DNA from: an uncultured Amylibacter sp.
Lineage (GTDB): Bacteria; Pseudomonadota; Alphaproteobacteria; Rhodobacterales; Rhodobacteraceae
Assembly (NCBI GenBank): GCA_905182285.1
Contig: CAJJAY010000002.1
Span: 1-46,356, forward strand
Direction: 5' to 3'
Length of the DNA: 46,356 nucleotides
Under the pieces are notes generated by a model. The model worked only from the letters and a program-made list of their open reading frames with translations, was not told the DNA's origin and did no database searches. This document shows positions 34,182 to 44,757 of this stretch, piece by piece; the first letter of the stretch is position 1; every line of letters starts with the position of its first letter. A program made the position numbers and the translations under genes.

Positions 34182-35467
34182 CGCTCAACATCTAATTTTG
34201 CTAAAATTGCTGCATTAGGGCTATCTGAAGAAAATGCAGTAATTATTTTTAAAATATCTTTTATTGGAGCATCAGCAATCATCTTTGCAAATTCTTTTGG
34301 AGAGACTGGTGGTAATCCATCAGATCCTAAATTCTGAAAAAAGTCTAAATATGCTCTGGGACTTTGAGATAGTGACTTTGCATATGCAACATTTTTAGCT
34401 CGGGCTATTTCTATCTCTTTTTTTGTAATACTTTTATCTCTTAGACTTTTTATTGCATTTTTTAATTCTTTATGTGCTTGGTCAAGAGTAACACCTTCAA
34501 AAGGAATTAATGATGCAGTATATTCGATATCACCATTTATAGCTATGTATGAACTTTGAGAAAACGACTGTGCGATATTTCCATCTAAATAAAGTATATC
34601 GTTTAAATGAGAGTTATAAATATCGGAAGCAATAAAAAATGAAGCTTGCATCCCCAAAATATCTGAAAGATCAGCAAATCGAAAGAACTTCGCAAAAGAT
34701 AATTGATTATTTAAAAGGCGATTTGTTGAAATTTTTGTGACACTATTTAAGTTTTTGTTGGGTCGTTGGTTAAGCCAAACATCTTTTACACGTTTTGTTT
34801 TTTGTGTACTGCCAAAATATTCTGAAACTTTTTTTTGTGCTAATTTTTCGTTAATATTTCCTGAAATTATCAACATTGAGTTTGAGGGTTTGTAATGTTT
34901 ATTGTGAAATTTAATTGCTCTTTCTACTGTTAGTTTATTCAAGTCCTCAACGGGTGTTTCGGCACGCCCACTTTTAGAATTATATAATTTTTGTAAAGCA
35001 AGTCTATTTAACCATCTAGTTGGAGCGTTGCGCTCTTTATAATAGACTTCTCTTTTTACAATGTCGATTTCGCTTTCTTTAAAGCTCTGTGTTAACTGGG
35101 GTGTATCAAGCACTGCTCGTGTTAACTTCATTATGCGATCTAATTCACTTTCTGTGCCTGTATTTGTATAGACGGTGGAAACCTGTGAAGTAAATGCATT
35201 CAAATCCCTTTGACGAGGTTCTTGCAAAACCGCTGCATCAGATGACAAAGCAGCTAGGTGTTCTGTATAATGCGCTATGCCTGAAATGTCATCTTCATCA
35301 TAACTTCCTGAGAGAATAATTAGTTGAATATCAATTCGTGCTTGATCATCAATTGGTATTACGTAGGCATTATAAAGCCCGTGGATGTTTTTTAGTGGAA
35401 TTACTTTTTGAGCGCTTACAGGAAATGTCAGCAAAAAAAATGATAATGATAAAAAAAATATATTCAT
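34178..35467 (-). CDS. M16 family zinc metallopeptidase, catalytic subunit
   Basis: A 429-aa exported protein with a signal peptide (1-19, ending PVSA). The inverted zinc motif HYTEH spans residues 66-70, and E145, 75 residues later in VYYKERN, fits the third ligand. The second half has the inactive M16C-type domain. It is the upstream gene of a two-gene unit with the motif-less partner, so a periplasmic heterodimeric peptidase is likely. In this family such pairs degrade peptides or process exported proteins. It is divergent from the atp operon, with a 383-base gap up to the atpH start. Confidence 0.87.
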   Translation of the reverse strand: MNIFFLSLSFFLLTFPVSAQKVIPLKNIHGLYNAYVIPIDDQARIDIQLIILSGSYDEDDISGIAHYTEHLAALSSDAAVLQEPRQRDLNAFTSQVSTVYTNTGTESELDRIMKLTRAVLDTPQLTQSFKESEIDIVKREVYYKERNAPTRWLNRLALQKLYNSKSGRAETPVEDLNKLTVERAIKFHNKHYKPSNSMLIISGNINEKLAQKKVSEYFGSTQKTKRVKDVWLNQRPNKNLNSVTKISTNRLLNNQLSFAKFFRFADLSDILGMQASFFIASDIYNSHLNDILYLDGNIAQSFSQSSYIAINGDIEYTASLIPFEGVTLDQAHKELKNAIKSLRDKSITKKEIEIARAKNVAYAKSLSQSPRAYLDFFQNLGSDGLPPVSPKEFAKMIADAPIKDILKIITAFSSDSPNAAILAKLDVER

Positions 35468-35652
35468 AAATGTATAATCTATATCTCTTAAAAAAAATTT
35501 GATTCAAATTGTTGTTGTTATTATCTAGAATTGATTTAAATCAGTTTGCCATAATATCAAACATTATTTTCTAAGCTTTAATGTAAAGATTCGTAATGTT
35601 TGGGGGTTTTTAGGCTATTAATTTTGTATAAATGCATATTTTATTGAATATT

Positions 35653-35681
35653 TTGTGAGCAGATTGTCGCGGCTTTATGCT
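35653..35681 (+). promoter_or_regulatory. Candidate promoter of the atpHAGDC operon
   Basis: TTGTGA (35653-35658) and TATGCT (35676-35681) are 17 bases apart, matching a housekeeping promoter (4/6 and 4/6). The start of transcription would be near 35688. Inferred from consensus only. Confidence 0.45.
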
Positions 35682-35776
35682 ATGTTATTGAAAACATTTA
35701 ATTTTCATTATTTAAAAGTGTTACCAAAACAGTTGCATACGAGCGTTTGCTTTGCTATCACGCGCAAAGTTATCAT

Positions 35777-35798
35777 AGTGAATTGTTTTTCACTTTTT
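35777..35798 (+). other. Small hairpin with T-run in the atp leader
   Basis: AGTGAA (35777-35782), loop TTGTTT, TTCACT (35789-35794), then TTTTAA. It resembles a weak intrinsic terminator or attenuator before atpH. The stem has only six pairs, four of them A-T, so it may be chance. Confidence 0.25.
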
Positions 35799-35850
35799 AA
35801 TTAAAAATACGGAACGGGTGTATACCCATAACTATATCGAAAGGTTCCAC

Positions 35851-36411
35851 GTGTCTGACACAAGTTCGATATCCTCAGGTGTTGCTGCGCGTTATGCAAC
35901 GGCACTGTTTGATTTAGCAAAAGAAGCTAATAAATTGTCTACTATAGAGACAGATTTAGATTCCCTAGATGTTGCATTAACAAATAATGAATCTCTACGT
36001 GATCTATTTAAGTCACCGGTATACTCTCGGAGTGATGTAGTAGGTGCAATAAATGCGCTTTCAAATAAAATGAAATTATCTTCAATGGTCGCTAATACAC
36101 TTGGACTAATGGCTCAAAAACGCCGTTTACAAGTTGTACCTATGCTCATTGATGCAGTTCGCACTAAAATTTCTGAAGAAAAAGGTGAAGTTACTGCTGA
36201 AGTAACCACTGCTCAAAAATTATCTGTTGAACAAATTAAAGAATTGTCAAAGACATTAAAGGCGTCTGTTGGCAAGGATGTAAATATCAAAGCTATCATT
36301 GATGAAAGTCTAATTGGTGGTTTGATCGTAAAAGTGGGTTCAAAAATGATCGATAGTTCGATCAAGTCAAAACTCTCAAATCTTCAAAATGTAATGAAAG
36401 AGGTCGGATAA
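35851..36411 (+). CDS. atpH: F1F0 ATP synthase delta subunit
   Basis: A 186-aa stator protein linking F1 to the F0 peripheral stalk. The N-terminal [22 protein letters not shown] is diagnostic, and the C-terminal [19 protein letters not shown] is the family signature. The frame extends to a GTG at 35818, but the GTG at 35851 gives the standard alphaproteobacterial N-terminus and has AAAGG six bases upstream; I use it. It is first of atpHAGDC and overlaps atpA by one base (TAATG). Confidence 0.94.
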   Translation: MSDTSSISSGVAARYATALFDLAKEANKLSTIETDLDSLDVALTNNESLRDLFKSPVYSRSDVVGAINALSNKMKLSSMVANTLGLMAQKRRLQVVPMLIDAVRTKISEEKGEVTAEVTTAQKLSVEQIKELSKTLKASVGKDVNIKAIIDESLIGGLIVKVGSKMIDSSIKSKLSNLQNVMKEVG

Positions 36412-37946
36412 TGTCTATCCAAGCTGCAGAAATCTCTGCGATCCTCAAAGACCAAATTAAGAATTTTGGTCAAGAGGCTGAAGTTGCCGAAGTAGGCCGT
36501 GTATTATCAGTTGGTGATGGTATCGCGCGTGTACATGGTTTGGACAATGTCCAAGCTGGTGAGATGGTTGAATTCCCAGGTGGAATTAGAGGGATGGCCC
36601 TTAACTTAGAAGCTGACAACGTTGGTGTTGTTATTTTTGGTTCAGACCAATCAATTAAAGAAGGCGATACAGTAAAACGTACAAATGCCATTGTTGATGT
36701 GCCTATTGGGCCTGAATTACTTGGAAGAGTAGTTGATGGCTTAGGAAATCCAATTGATGGAAAAGGTCCTATTGATACAAAAGAACGATCAACAGCTGAT
36801 GTAAAAGCTCCAGGTATTATTCCACGTAAATCTGTACATGAGCCAATGGCCACAGGTCTTAAATCTGTTGACGCTTTGATTCCTATTGGTCGTGGTCAAC
36901 GAGAATTGATTATTGGCGACCGACAAACTGGAAAAACTGCTGTAGCTCTTGATACTATTCTAAACCAAAAAGCTTATAATGATGCTGCAAAAAATGATAA
37001 AGAAAAATTATTTTGTATATATGTTGCTATAGGCCAAAAAAGATCTACTGTTGCTCAGTTAGTTAAAAAATTAGAAGAAACTGGTGCTTTAGAATATACA
37101 ATTGTTGTTGCTGCAACAGCTTCTGATCCTGCACCGATGCAATTCTTAGCCCCTTATGCGGCAACTTCTATGGGCGAATATTTCCGCGACAATGGAATGC
37201 ATGGATTGATGATATATGATGACTTAACAAAACAAGCAGTTGCTTATCGCCAGATGTCATTACTACTTCGCCGCCCACCAGGTCGCGAAGCTTATCCTGG
37301 TGATGTTTTCTATCTTCACTCAAGATTACTCGAAAGATCAGCTAAGCTTGGTGATAACTCAGGTAATGGTTCATTAACTGCACTTCCAGTAATCGAGACA
37401 CAGGGTGGTGATGTTTCAGCATTTATTCCTACAAATGTTATCTCAATTACAGATGGTCAAATTTTCTTAGAAACCGAATTGTTTTATCAAGGAATTCGAC
37501 CAGCTGTTAATACTGGTTTGTCAGTATCGCGTGTTGGTTCATCTGCACAAACTAATTCAATGAAATCAGTTGCTGGTTCAATTAAACTAGAACTTGCTCA
37601 ATATCGTGAAATGGCAGCATTTGCTCAGTTTGGGTCAGATTTGGATGCTTCTACACAGCAATTATTAGCACGTGGTGCTCGATTGACTGAATTGTTAAAA
37701 CAGCCACAATATTCTCCGCTAACAACTGCAGAGCAAGTATTAGTAATTTATGCGGGTACAAAAGGTTATCTTGACAAGATTGAGGTTAATCAAGTGCGTG
37801 CATTTGAAGATGGTTTATTGAACTTTGCTCGTACAAGCCATGCTGATGTATTGGAATGGATCAAAACAGATGATCCAAAGATCAAAGGCGAAGCCGAAGA
37901 TCGCATCAAAGCCGTTGTTGAATCTTTTTCTAAAGATTTTGCGTAA
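36411..37946 (+). CDS. atpA: F1F0 ATP synthase alpha subunit
   Basis: A 511-aa catalytic-core subunit of F1 holding the non-catalytic nucleotide sites. The P-loop is GDRQTGKTA (near residue 169), and the alpha/beta signature is [17 protein letters not shown]. The protein begins [21 protein letters not shown], as expected. The stop of atpH and start of atpA overlap by one base, indicating translational coupling. Length is standard. Confidence 0.98.
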   Translation: MSIQAAEISAILKDQIKNFGQEAEVAEVGRVLSVGDGIARVHGLDNVQAGEMVEFPGGIRGMALNLEADNVGVVIFGSDQSIKEGDTVKRTNAIVDVPIGPELLGRVVDGLGNPIDGKGPIDTKERSTADVKAPGIIPRKSVHEPMATGLKSVDALIPIGRGQRELIIGDRQTGKTAVALDTILNQKAYNDAAKNDKEKLFCIYVAIGQKRSTVAQLVKKLEETGALEYTIVVAATASDPAPMQFLAPYAATSMGEYFRDNGMHGLMIYDDLTKQAVAYRQMSLLLRRPPGREAYPGDVFYLHSRLLERSAKLGDNSGNGSLTALPVIETQGGDVSAFIPTNVISITDGQIFLETELFYQGIRPAVNTGLSVSRVGSSAQTNSMKSVAGSIKLELAQYREMAAFAQFGSDLDASTQQLLARGARLTELLKQPQYSPLTTAEQVLVIYAGTKGYLDKIEVNQVRAFEDGLLNFARTSHADVLEWIKTDDPKIKGEAEDRIKAVVESFSKDFA

Positions 37947-37978
37947 CTGAAGCCTTTATGGAACAGGAGTTTGGATAG

Positions 37979-38851
37979 ATGCCAAACCTCAAGGACCTAA
38001 AAACACGGATCGATAGCGTTAAATCAACGCGCAAGATCACCAAGGCGATGCAAATGGTTGCAGCTGCTAAATTGCGACGTGCTCAAGAGGCGGCTGAAGC
38101 TGGTCGTCCTTACGCTGATCGCATGAATGCAGTTATGGCAAATCTAGCAGGCGCAGCATCAGGTGTTGAAAATGCACCTAAACTATTAGCTGGTTCGGGT
38201 GATGATCAAGTTCATTTACTAGTGGTAGCAACTTCTGAGCGTGGACTGTGTGGTGGTTTTAACTCATCAATTGCAAAATTGGCTCGCGCCAAAGCTACAG
38301 AGTTGACCAAAGCTGGAAAGACCGTGAAAATAATAACCATTGGTAAAAAGGGGCGTGAACAGTTAAAGCGCGATCTTGGTGACAAAATGGTTGACCATGT
38401 TGATTTATCTGAAGTGAAAAAAATGGGCTATTCCCATGCATCAAAGATAGCAAATGACATCGTAATCAGGTTTAATTCTGGTGAGTTTGATGTAGCAACT
38501 ATTTTTTATAATAAATTTCAATCAGTAATGAATCAGATACCAACAGAATTACAATTAATTCCAGCCAAGTTTGAAGAAAACGAAGGCCAAGAAATGCCTT
38601 TTTATGAATACGAGCCTGGTGAAGCTGAGATTTTAGCTGACTTATTACCACGTGCATTATCTACACAAGTTTTTACTGCTTTGTTAGAGAATGGTGCATC
38701 AGAACAGGGTGCGCGAATGTCTGCTATGGATAATGCAACCCGAAATGCTGGAGACATGATCGACAAACTGACAATCGTATATAACCGATCACGTCAGGCT
38801 GCGATTACTAACGAATTGATCGAGATTATCTCGGGCGCTGAAGCGCTTTAA
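37979..38851 (+). CDS. atpG: F1F0 ATP synthase gamma subunit
   Basis: A 290-aa central rotor shaft of F1. The N-terminal helix ([20 protein letters not shown], then [13 protein letters not shown]) and the C-terminal helix ([18 protein letters not shown], then [19 protein letters not shown]) are both intact, the parts that turn inside the alpha/beta ring. [13 protein letters not shown] is the conserved central motif. The spacing from atpA is 32 bases, with GGAG upstream of the start. Confidence 0.97.
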   Translation: MPNLKDLKTRIDSVKSTRKITKAMQMVAAAKLRRAQEAAEAGRPYADRMNAVMANLAGAASGVENAPKLLAGSGDDQVHLLVVATSERGLCGGFNSSIAKLARAKATELTKAGKTVKIITIGKKGREQLKRDLGDKMVDHVDLSEVKKMGYSHASKIANDIVIRFNSGEFDVATIFYNKFQSVMNQIPTELQLIPAKFEENEGQEMPFYEYEPGEAEILADLLPRALSTQVFTALLENGASEQGARMSAMDNATRNAGDMIDKLTIVYNRSRQAAITNELIEIISGAEAL

Positions 38852-40303
<1,452 letters not shown>

Positions 40304-40320
40304 TTGAAAGGGTCATTAAT

Positions 40321-40710
40321 ATGGCTACGATCCAATTTGACTTAGTGTCACCTGAGAGAAAGCTAGCATCACTAGATGCTTCTGAAATTCAAATACCAGG
40401 ATCAGATGGTGATTTTACTGCAATGGCTGAACATGCGCCAATAATAACAACACTTAGACCAGGGTTGTTATCTGTTAAAGTTGGTAACGATGTCATGGAA
40501 TATATTGTAACAGGTGGTTTTGTTGAAATTTCAGCTACAAATGCTTCTGTACTTGCAGAACAAGCATTGCCAAGGAACGAAGTGGATACTGCTGTAATTG
40601 AAGGTCTCATAGAAAATGCTACTGCCGTACTAAAAGATGTTGCTGCAGAAGGTAAGGATGATGCAGATAAACGTTTAGCTGATACTAAAGCTTTACTAGA
40701 TTTGATCTAA
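40321..40710 (+). CDS. atpC: F1F0 ATP synthase epsilon subunit
   Basis: A 129-aa regulatory subunit of the rotor. The N-terminal beta-sandwich domain (about 1-85) is clear: FDLVSPERKLASLDASEIQI and GDFTAMAEHAPIITTLRPG. The C-terminal helical part (90-129) is short. It is last in the operon, followed 13 bases later by a strong rho-independent terminator. No further atp genes are present, as usual in alphaproteobacteria, where F0 genes are elsewhere. Confidence 0.96.
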   Translation: MATIQFDLVSPERKLASLDASEIQIPGSDGDFTAMAEHAPIITTLRPGLLSVKVGNDVMEYIVTGGFVEISATNASVLAEQALPRNEVDTAVIEGLIENATAVLKDVAAEGKDDADKRLADTKALLDLI

Positions 40711-40723
40711 TAATAAATTATGT

Positions 40724-40754
40724 AAAAAAGCTCCTTTTAATAGGGGCTTTTTTT
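40724..40754 (+). terminator. Rho-independent terminator of the atp operon, likely bidirectional
   Basis: AAAAAAGCTCC (40724-40734), loop TTTTAATA, GGGGCTTTTTTTT (40743 onward). The 11-bp stem has one G-T pair and ends in a T-run on the plus strand; the A-run on the 5' side makes the mirror image for the convergent prs gene. Confidence 0.9.
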
Positions 40755-40778
40755 ATCTTTTTTCAAACAATTGAAATT

Positions 40779-41786
40779 TTAATAAGTACCTTGGTACAAA
40801 GGACCCAATGTTTCTTCATCAAATAAAGATGATACAGAGGTACCATTTGCTATATTCAATGTTGCTTGAGCCAACATAGGTGCTAGTGGAACAGTTCTAA
40901 TTTTATTACATGACGCAGCTTCTGGGCTAACTTCTATACTATCTGTTATCACTAGATGTTTCATAACTGATTTTGAAATACGATCAATAGCTGGACCAGA
41001 TAAGACCCCATGAGTTATATAAGAGTGTACTTCTGTTGCACCCGCATCTATTAAAGTTTCGGCTGCTTTACAAAGTGTACCAGCTGTATCACAGATATCA
41101 TCCACAATTATACATCTGCGACCTTCAACATTACCGATGACAGTCATTTCTGATATTTCACCAGGTTTATTACGGCGTTTATCTACAATTGCTAATCCAG
41201 CACCAATTCTTTTTGCTAACTCTCTTGCACGTGCAACTCCACCTACATCAGGTGATATAACTGTAACATCTGACATGTCTTTAAAATGATGTAATACATC
41301 TAGTGCAAAAACAGGAGCAGCGTATAGATTATCAACAGGAATATCAAAAAATCCCTGTATTTGTGCCGCATGGAGGTCGACAGTTAATATTCTTTCTATT
41401 CCAGCTTGAGTCAACAAATTAGCTACTAGTTTAGCAGATATAGGTGTCCTAGCTTTTGTTCTTCGATCTTGGCGAGCATATCCAAAATATGGAATTACAG
41501 CAGTTATTCGTGCTGCTGATGACCGTCTTAGTGCATCAGCCATAATTAGAAGTTCCATCAAATTATCATTAGCTGGATTTGATGTAGATTGAATAATAAA
41601 CATATCTTCACCACGGACATTTTCGTATACTTCTACAAAAATCTCACCATCATTAAATCGTTCTACTCTAGTGTCTATTAATTTGACTGGTTGACCTCGA
41701 TGAAGTGACATCCTGGTAGCTATATTTTTTGCCAATTGAATGTTGGAATTTCCAGTAATTAACTTTGGTTCGATGAGTGTGCTCAT
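40779..41786 (-). CDS. prs: Ribose-phosphate pyrophosphokinase (PRPP synthase)
   Basis: A 335-aa cytoplasmic enzyme making PRPP from ribose 5-phosphate and ATP for nucleotide, His and Trp synthesis. Motifs: [40 protein letters not shown], the divalent-metal/regulatory [12 protein letters not shown] and the PRPP loop [12 protein letters not shown] (near residue 225). It is slightly longer than the usual 310-320 because of a longer N-terminus. AAGGAAA precedes the ATG. It is convergent with the atp operon and shares its terminator. Confidence 0.96.
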   Translation of the reverse strand: MSTLIEPKLITGNSNIQLAKNIATRMSLHRGQPVKLIDTRVERFNDGEIFVEVYENVRGEDMFIIQSTSNPANDNLMELLIMADALRRSSAARITAVIPYFGYARQDRRTKARTPISAKLVANLLTQAGIERILTVDLHAAQIQGFFDIPVDNLYAAPVFALDVLHHFKDMSDVTVISPDVGGVARARELAKRIGAGLAIVDKRRNKPGEISEMTVIGNVEGRRCIIVDDICDTAGTLCKAAETLIDAGATEVHSYITHGVLSGPAIDRISKSVMKHLVITDSIEVSPEAASCNKIRTVPLAPMLAQATLNIANGTSVSSLFDEETLGPLYQGTY

Positions 41787-41865
41787 ATTAGTTTCCTTGG
41801 CAAAAATCAGTCAATTTAATAGATTCTATTCTTATTCTCAAATAACATTACTAATCTGTTTTGCC

Positions 41866-41901
41866 TAGGTCTTATGCTATGAATAGGTCTTATAGTATGA
41901 T
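41866..41901 (+). repeat. Tandem pair of 18-bp imperfect repeats upstream of the isomerase-like gene
   Basis: TAGGTCTTATGCTATGAA (41866-41883) is followed directly by TAGGTCTTATAGTATGAT (41884-41901), identical at 15 of 18 positions. The pair lies between the divergent prs and isomerase-like genes, 31 bases before the latter's start, and could be a double operator or a local duplication containing -10-like boxes. Confidence 0.6.
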
Positions 41902-41932
41902 ATTAATTTTTTATAAATTTTTGGAGATCCTA

Positions 41933-42529
41933 ATGATAACTATCGATTACTACATGTTTACTCTTTCACCATTCACTTATTTGGCAGGTGATAGATTAGA
42001 AAAAATAGCTGACCGTTATGGTGCTAAAATTAACTATAAACCATTTAATTTGATGCAAGTATTCGAAAAAACTGGAGGTACACCACCTAAAGATCGCCAC
42101 ATTTCTCGTCAGATATATCGTGCTCAGGAAATACGTCGGGTTGCAGATCATAACGAAATGAAAGTTACAGAAAAACCAGTGTATTGGCCTACTAATCCAG
42201 CACCAAGTTGTTATGCAATTATAGCAGCTCAAGAGGCAGGTGGAGGCGATATTGGTGGTTTATGTCAAACTATTTTAAAATCTTGTTGGTTAGAAGATAA
42301 AGATATAGCTGATGATAGCATTTTAAAAGATGCGCTTACTTTAAATGGCTTCGATAAATCACTCACAGATAGTGGATTATTGCAAGGCGCTGAGGTGTTC
42401 TCACGTAATACTGAAGATGCAGTTAATGCAAATGTTTTTGGTTCACCGTCTTATGTAGTAGGTGAACAAGTATTCTTTGGACAGGATCGATTAGAATACC
42501 TTGATAATTACTTATCTAAAATTAATTAA
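41933..42529 (+). CDS. DsbA-fold 2-hydroxychromene-2-carboxylate isomerase-like protein
   Basis: With the start used here, a 198-aa cytoplasmic thioredoxin-fold (kappa-class GST-like) protein. YYMFTLSPFTYLAGDRL carries the Ser-Pro at the place of the DsbA CxxC; the C-terminal NVFGSPSYVVGEQVFFGQDRL is the family's conserved end. Known members isomerise 2-hydroxychromene-2-carboxylate in naphthalene breakdown, but most genomic copies have other, unknown glutathione-linked roles; no aromatic-degradation genes are nearby. The frame extends to 41861, but GGAG (41923-41926) points to the ATG at 41933. The 3' end overlaps the convergent aldolase gene by 8 bases. Confidence 0.85.
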   Translation: MITIDYYMFTLSPFTYLAGDRLEKIADRYGAKINYKPFNLMQVFEKTGGTPPKDRHISRQIYRAQEIRRVADHNEMKVTEKPVYWPTNPAPSCYAIIAAQEAGGGDIGGLCQTILKSCWLEDKDIADDSILKDALTLNGFDKSLTDSGLLQGAEVFSRNTEDAVNANVFGSPSYVVGEQVFFGQDRLEYLDNYLSKIN

Positions 42530-43571
42530 ATGATTTAACAAGTTGGTCTATTTCTAAATCTGATGTGGACCAACTACATGCTAATCTAATTTTTATATCA
42601 CTTGATGATGTTTTAGATGATTTTATCTGTGGCTCCCAAAAATTATATTTAGCACCTCTAGCAATTAATTTATCATGCATACTTTTTGTAATTGTTGCAA
42701 AGATTAAGTTTCCTTGGGGTGGGTGTATTATTTCTATACCAGTTACATCTTGCAATTTTTTAAGGAGTTTTTGGCATGAATTGTTAGCTTTTTTTGCTAA
42801 ATCAATCCATAAATCACCATCTAGATAGCCTTCCATTTGGGCTGATAGAAACCTATGTTTTGAAAAAAGATGTCCACCACGTTTTCTACGTAGTTCAAAC
42901 TCCCAAGCTAATTCTTGATTAAAAAAAATAACAGCTTCAACTCCCATACAACCATTTTTTGTTCCACCAAAAGAAACAACATCAATACCAGACTTCCATG
43001 TTAATTCTGCAGGCGAACAATCAAGGGCTATCATTGCATTTGCGAACCGTGCCCCATCTAAGTGAGTTTTTAACCCATTAATTTTAGCAATCTCTGTTAG
43101 CTTTTGCATTTCATCTAAAGAATAAATAGTACCAAACTCTGTTACATTAGTAATAGATAATGAACCGTTTTGAATGTTATGAACTTCTTTTTGGTAGTAG
43201 TATTTTATAGCTTCATTTAATTTATAAGGGCACATTTTTGCATTTGGCCCATCAATTAAAGTAAGCTTGGCACCATTAGTATAAAATTCTGGAGCGCCAC
43301 ATTCATCTTCTTCTATATGGGAATTTTTGTGACAGAAAATTGTTTCCCAAGGTTTTGTAATTGTAGCAAGAGCAAGGGAATTTGCTGCTGTTCCTGTTGC
43401 TACTAAATACACAGAGGCATTAGGGGCTTCAAATAATGTGCGTATCTTTTTGGTAATATTAAACATTGCTTCTTCATTACCATATCCTGAAGTATATCCA
43501 TTATTTGCATTAACTAATGCATTTAATACATTTGGATGAGCAGGTGAACTATTATCTGAGCCAAAAAACAT
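42522..43571 (-). CDS. Low-specificity threonine aldolase family protein (PLP)
   Basis: A 349-aa fold-type I PLP enzyme of the beta-eliminating lyase/threonine aldolase family, expected to split L-threonine or allo-threonine to glycine and acetaldehyde. The PLP lysine is in SFGGTKNGCMGVEAV (near residue 202); HLDGARFANAMIALD and the N-terminal FFGSDNSSPAHPNVLNAL are typical. The same family includes ltaE; stereospecificity cannot be told. The start overlaps the stop of the upstream YcgN-like gene by one base, so the two are co-translated. Confidence 0.88.
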   Translation of the reverse strand: MFFGSDNSSPAHPNVLNALVNANNGYTSGYGNEEAMFNITKKIRTLFEAPNASVYLVATGTAANSLALATITKPWETIFCHKNSHIEEDECGAPEFYTNGAKLTLIDGPNAKMCPYKLNEAIKYYYQKEVHNIQNGSLSITNVTEFGTIYSLDEMQKLTEIAKINGLKTHLDGARFANAMIALDCSPAELTWKSGIDVVSFGGTKNGCMGVEAVIFFNQELAWEFELRRKRGGHLFSKHRFLSAQMEGYLDGDLWIDLAKKANNSCQKLLKKLQDVTGIEIIHPPQGNLIFATITKSMHDKLIARGAKYNFWEPQIKSSKTSSSDIKIRLACSWSTSDLEIDQLVKSFN

Positions 43572-44041
43572 TAACCTAGGTCCTGTATTATGTAATTTTC
43601 AAGATCTGCTTCATCAATATCGTATTCTGGAACGGTTTTGTTTTTGAAAGAATTATTTGTAATGTGAGCAGAATTTGGATTTCCTGTAATCAAGGGATGC
43701 CATTCCATTAGTGGTTGGCCCTCAAATATTCTTTTATATCCACACGTACTTGGCATCCAATATGCAATTCGTTCGATGTTTTCTGGAGTAAGAACAACAC
43801 ATCCAGATACCATTTGTTTACGCAAAGCATAATTCTGGCAGAGACAAGTATTATCATCAAATAATCTACAAGCAACGTTTGTAAATTTTACGTCATTAGT
43901 ATCCTCATCTTCTAATTTTAAGAGACAACATTTACCACAGCCATCACAAAGCGCTTCCCATTCAAGCTTATTCATTTCTGTCATATCTATTTCTTTCCAA
44001 AAATTTGGACGTATAGATTGTGTTGTATTTAAATTCTTCAT
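43571..44041 (-). CDS. YcgN/YkgJ-type cysteine cluster protein (UPF0260)
   Basis: With the start used here, a 156-aa protein with a dense N-terminal cysteine cluster, CDGCGKCCLLKL, followed by VACRLFDDNTCLCQNY, GCVVL and STCGY, suggesting a zinc or iron-sulfur site. RIAYWMPSTCGYKRIFEGQPL and LMEWHPLITG are conserved in UPF0260. The role is unknown. The frame runs to a GTG at 44080, but that is 3 bases from the divergent gene; the ATG at 44041 gives the usual length. It overlaps the aldolase gene by one base. Divergent from the DUF2161 gene. Confidence 0.85.
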   Translation of the reverse strand: MKNLNTTQSIRPNFWKEIDMTEMNKLEWEALCDGCGKCCLLKLEDEDTNDVKFTNVACRLFDDNTCLCQNYALRKQMVSGCVVLTPENIERIAYWMPSTCGYKRIFEGQPLMEWHPLITGNPNSAHITNNSFKNKTVPEYDIDEADLENYIIQDLG

Positions 44042-44083
44042 ATTCTCTAGTGAACATGAACTTAACCAAAAGAAAAGCACGAA

Positions 44084-44755
44084 TTGAAAGAAACTGACTT
44101 ATATAATCCCATAAAAGTATTTTTTGAAGCTAAAGGTTATGAAGTGAAAGCTGAGGTAACAGACTGTGATGTTGTAGCATTAAAAAAAGATGAAGAGCCT
44201 ATAATCATTGAATTAAAAAAAAGTTTGTCATTTGATTTTTTGATTCAGGGTATTGATAGGCAGGGTATTTCAGACAATGTTTACTTGGCTTTCCCTCATG
44301 GCAATGGAAATATTTTCAAAAAGCGCATCAAGGGAGCTGTGAAGCTTTGTAAGAGATTAGGATTGGGGTTGATAAGTGTTAGGTTACATGAACAAATGAT
44401 AATAGTTCATTGTGATCCTGAAGAATATAGGCCTCGTAAAGTCAAGAAAAGAAAAATAGGTTTATTGAATGAATTCCATAACCGTTTAGGTGACCCAAAC
44501 GTGGGTGGGCAATCTGGGAAAAAAATTATTACTGCTTATAGGCAGGATGTATTGCGCATACTTAAGTATATTGAGCTAAACGGAGCAATTAGCCCTAAAG
44601 ATATCATTAAAGATTTGAACATTAAAAAAGCACCTTCAATTCTACAACTTAATTACTATGGTTGGTTTGAAAGGGTTGACCGGGGTGTTTACTCTATTTC
44701 AGTTTTGGGAAAAAAAGCGGTAAATGATAATGCCAATTATTTAAAAGAATTGTGA
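44084..44755 (+). CDS. DUF2161 family protein, PD-(D/E)XK phosphodiesterase-like
   Basis: A 223-aa protein. The N-terminal half has a restriction-endonuclease-like core: CDVVALKKDEEPIIIELKKS contains the D...E-x-K catalytic pattern, preceded by the helix KVFFEAKGYEVKAEV. The C-terminal half (about 140-220) looks like a winged-helix region (LNGAISPKDIIKDLNIKKAPSILQLNY). DUF2161 is common as a single-copy gene in alphaproteobacteria and has no established function; a DNA-repair or nucleic-acid role is a guess. The start is a TTG at 44084, which gives the usual family N-terminus (KETDLYNPIK); no ATG is available. It is convergent with ribF, 2 bases apart. Confidence 0.82.
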   Translation: MKETDLYNPIKVFFEAKGYEVKAEVTDCDVVALKKDEEPIIIELKKSLSFDFLIQGIDRQGISDNVYLAFPHGNGNIFKKRIKGAVKLCKRLGLGLISVRLHEQMIIVHCDPEEYRPRKVKKRKIGLLNEFHNRLGDPNVGGQSGKKIITAYRQDVLRILKYIELNGAISPKDIIKDLNIKKAPSILQLNYYGWFERVDRGVYSISVLGKKAVNDNANYLKEL

Positions 44756-44757
44756 TA

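Larger units (their letters stand above)
35468..35850. promoter_or_regulatory. Divergent intergenic region between the M16 genes and atpH
   Basis: 383 AT-rich bases without a credible gene. It contains the candidate atp promoter (35653-35681), a small hairpin (35777-35794) followed by TTTTAA, and the atpH ribosome-binding site AAAGG (35841-35845). The untranslated leader of the atp operon would be about 160 bases, longer than needed. Confidence 0.5.

Noticed and set aside
35818-35850. Upstream GTG start of atpH
   Set aside because: The added 11 residues are unlike AtpH, and AAAGG is placed for the GTG at 35851.
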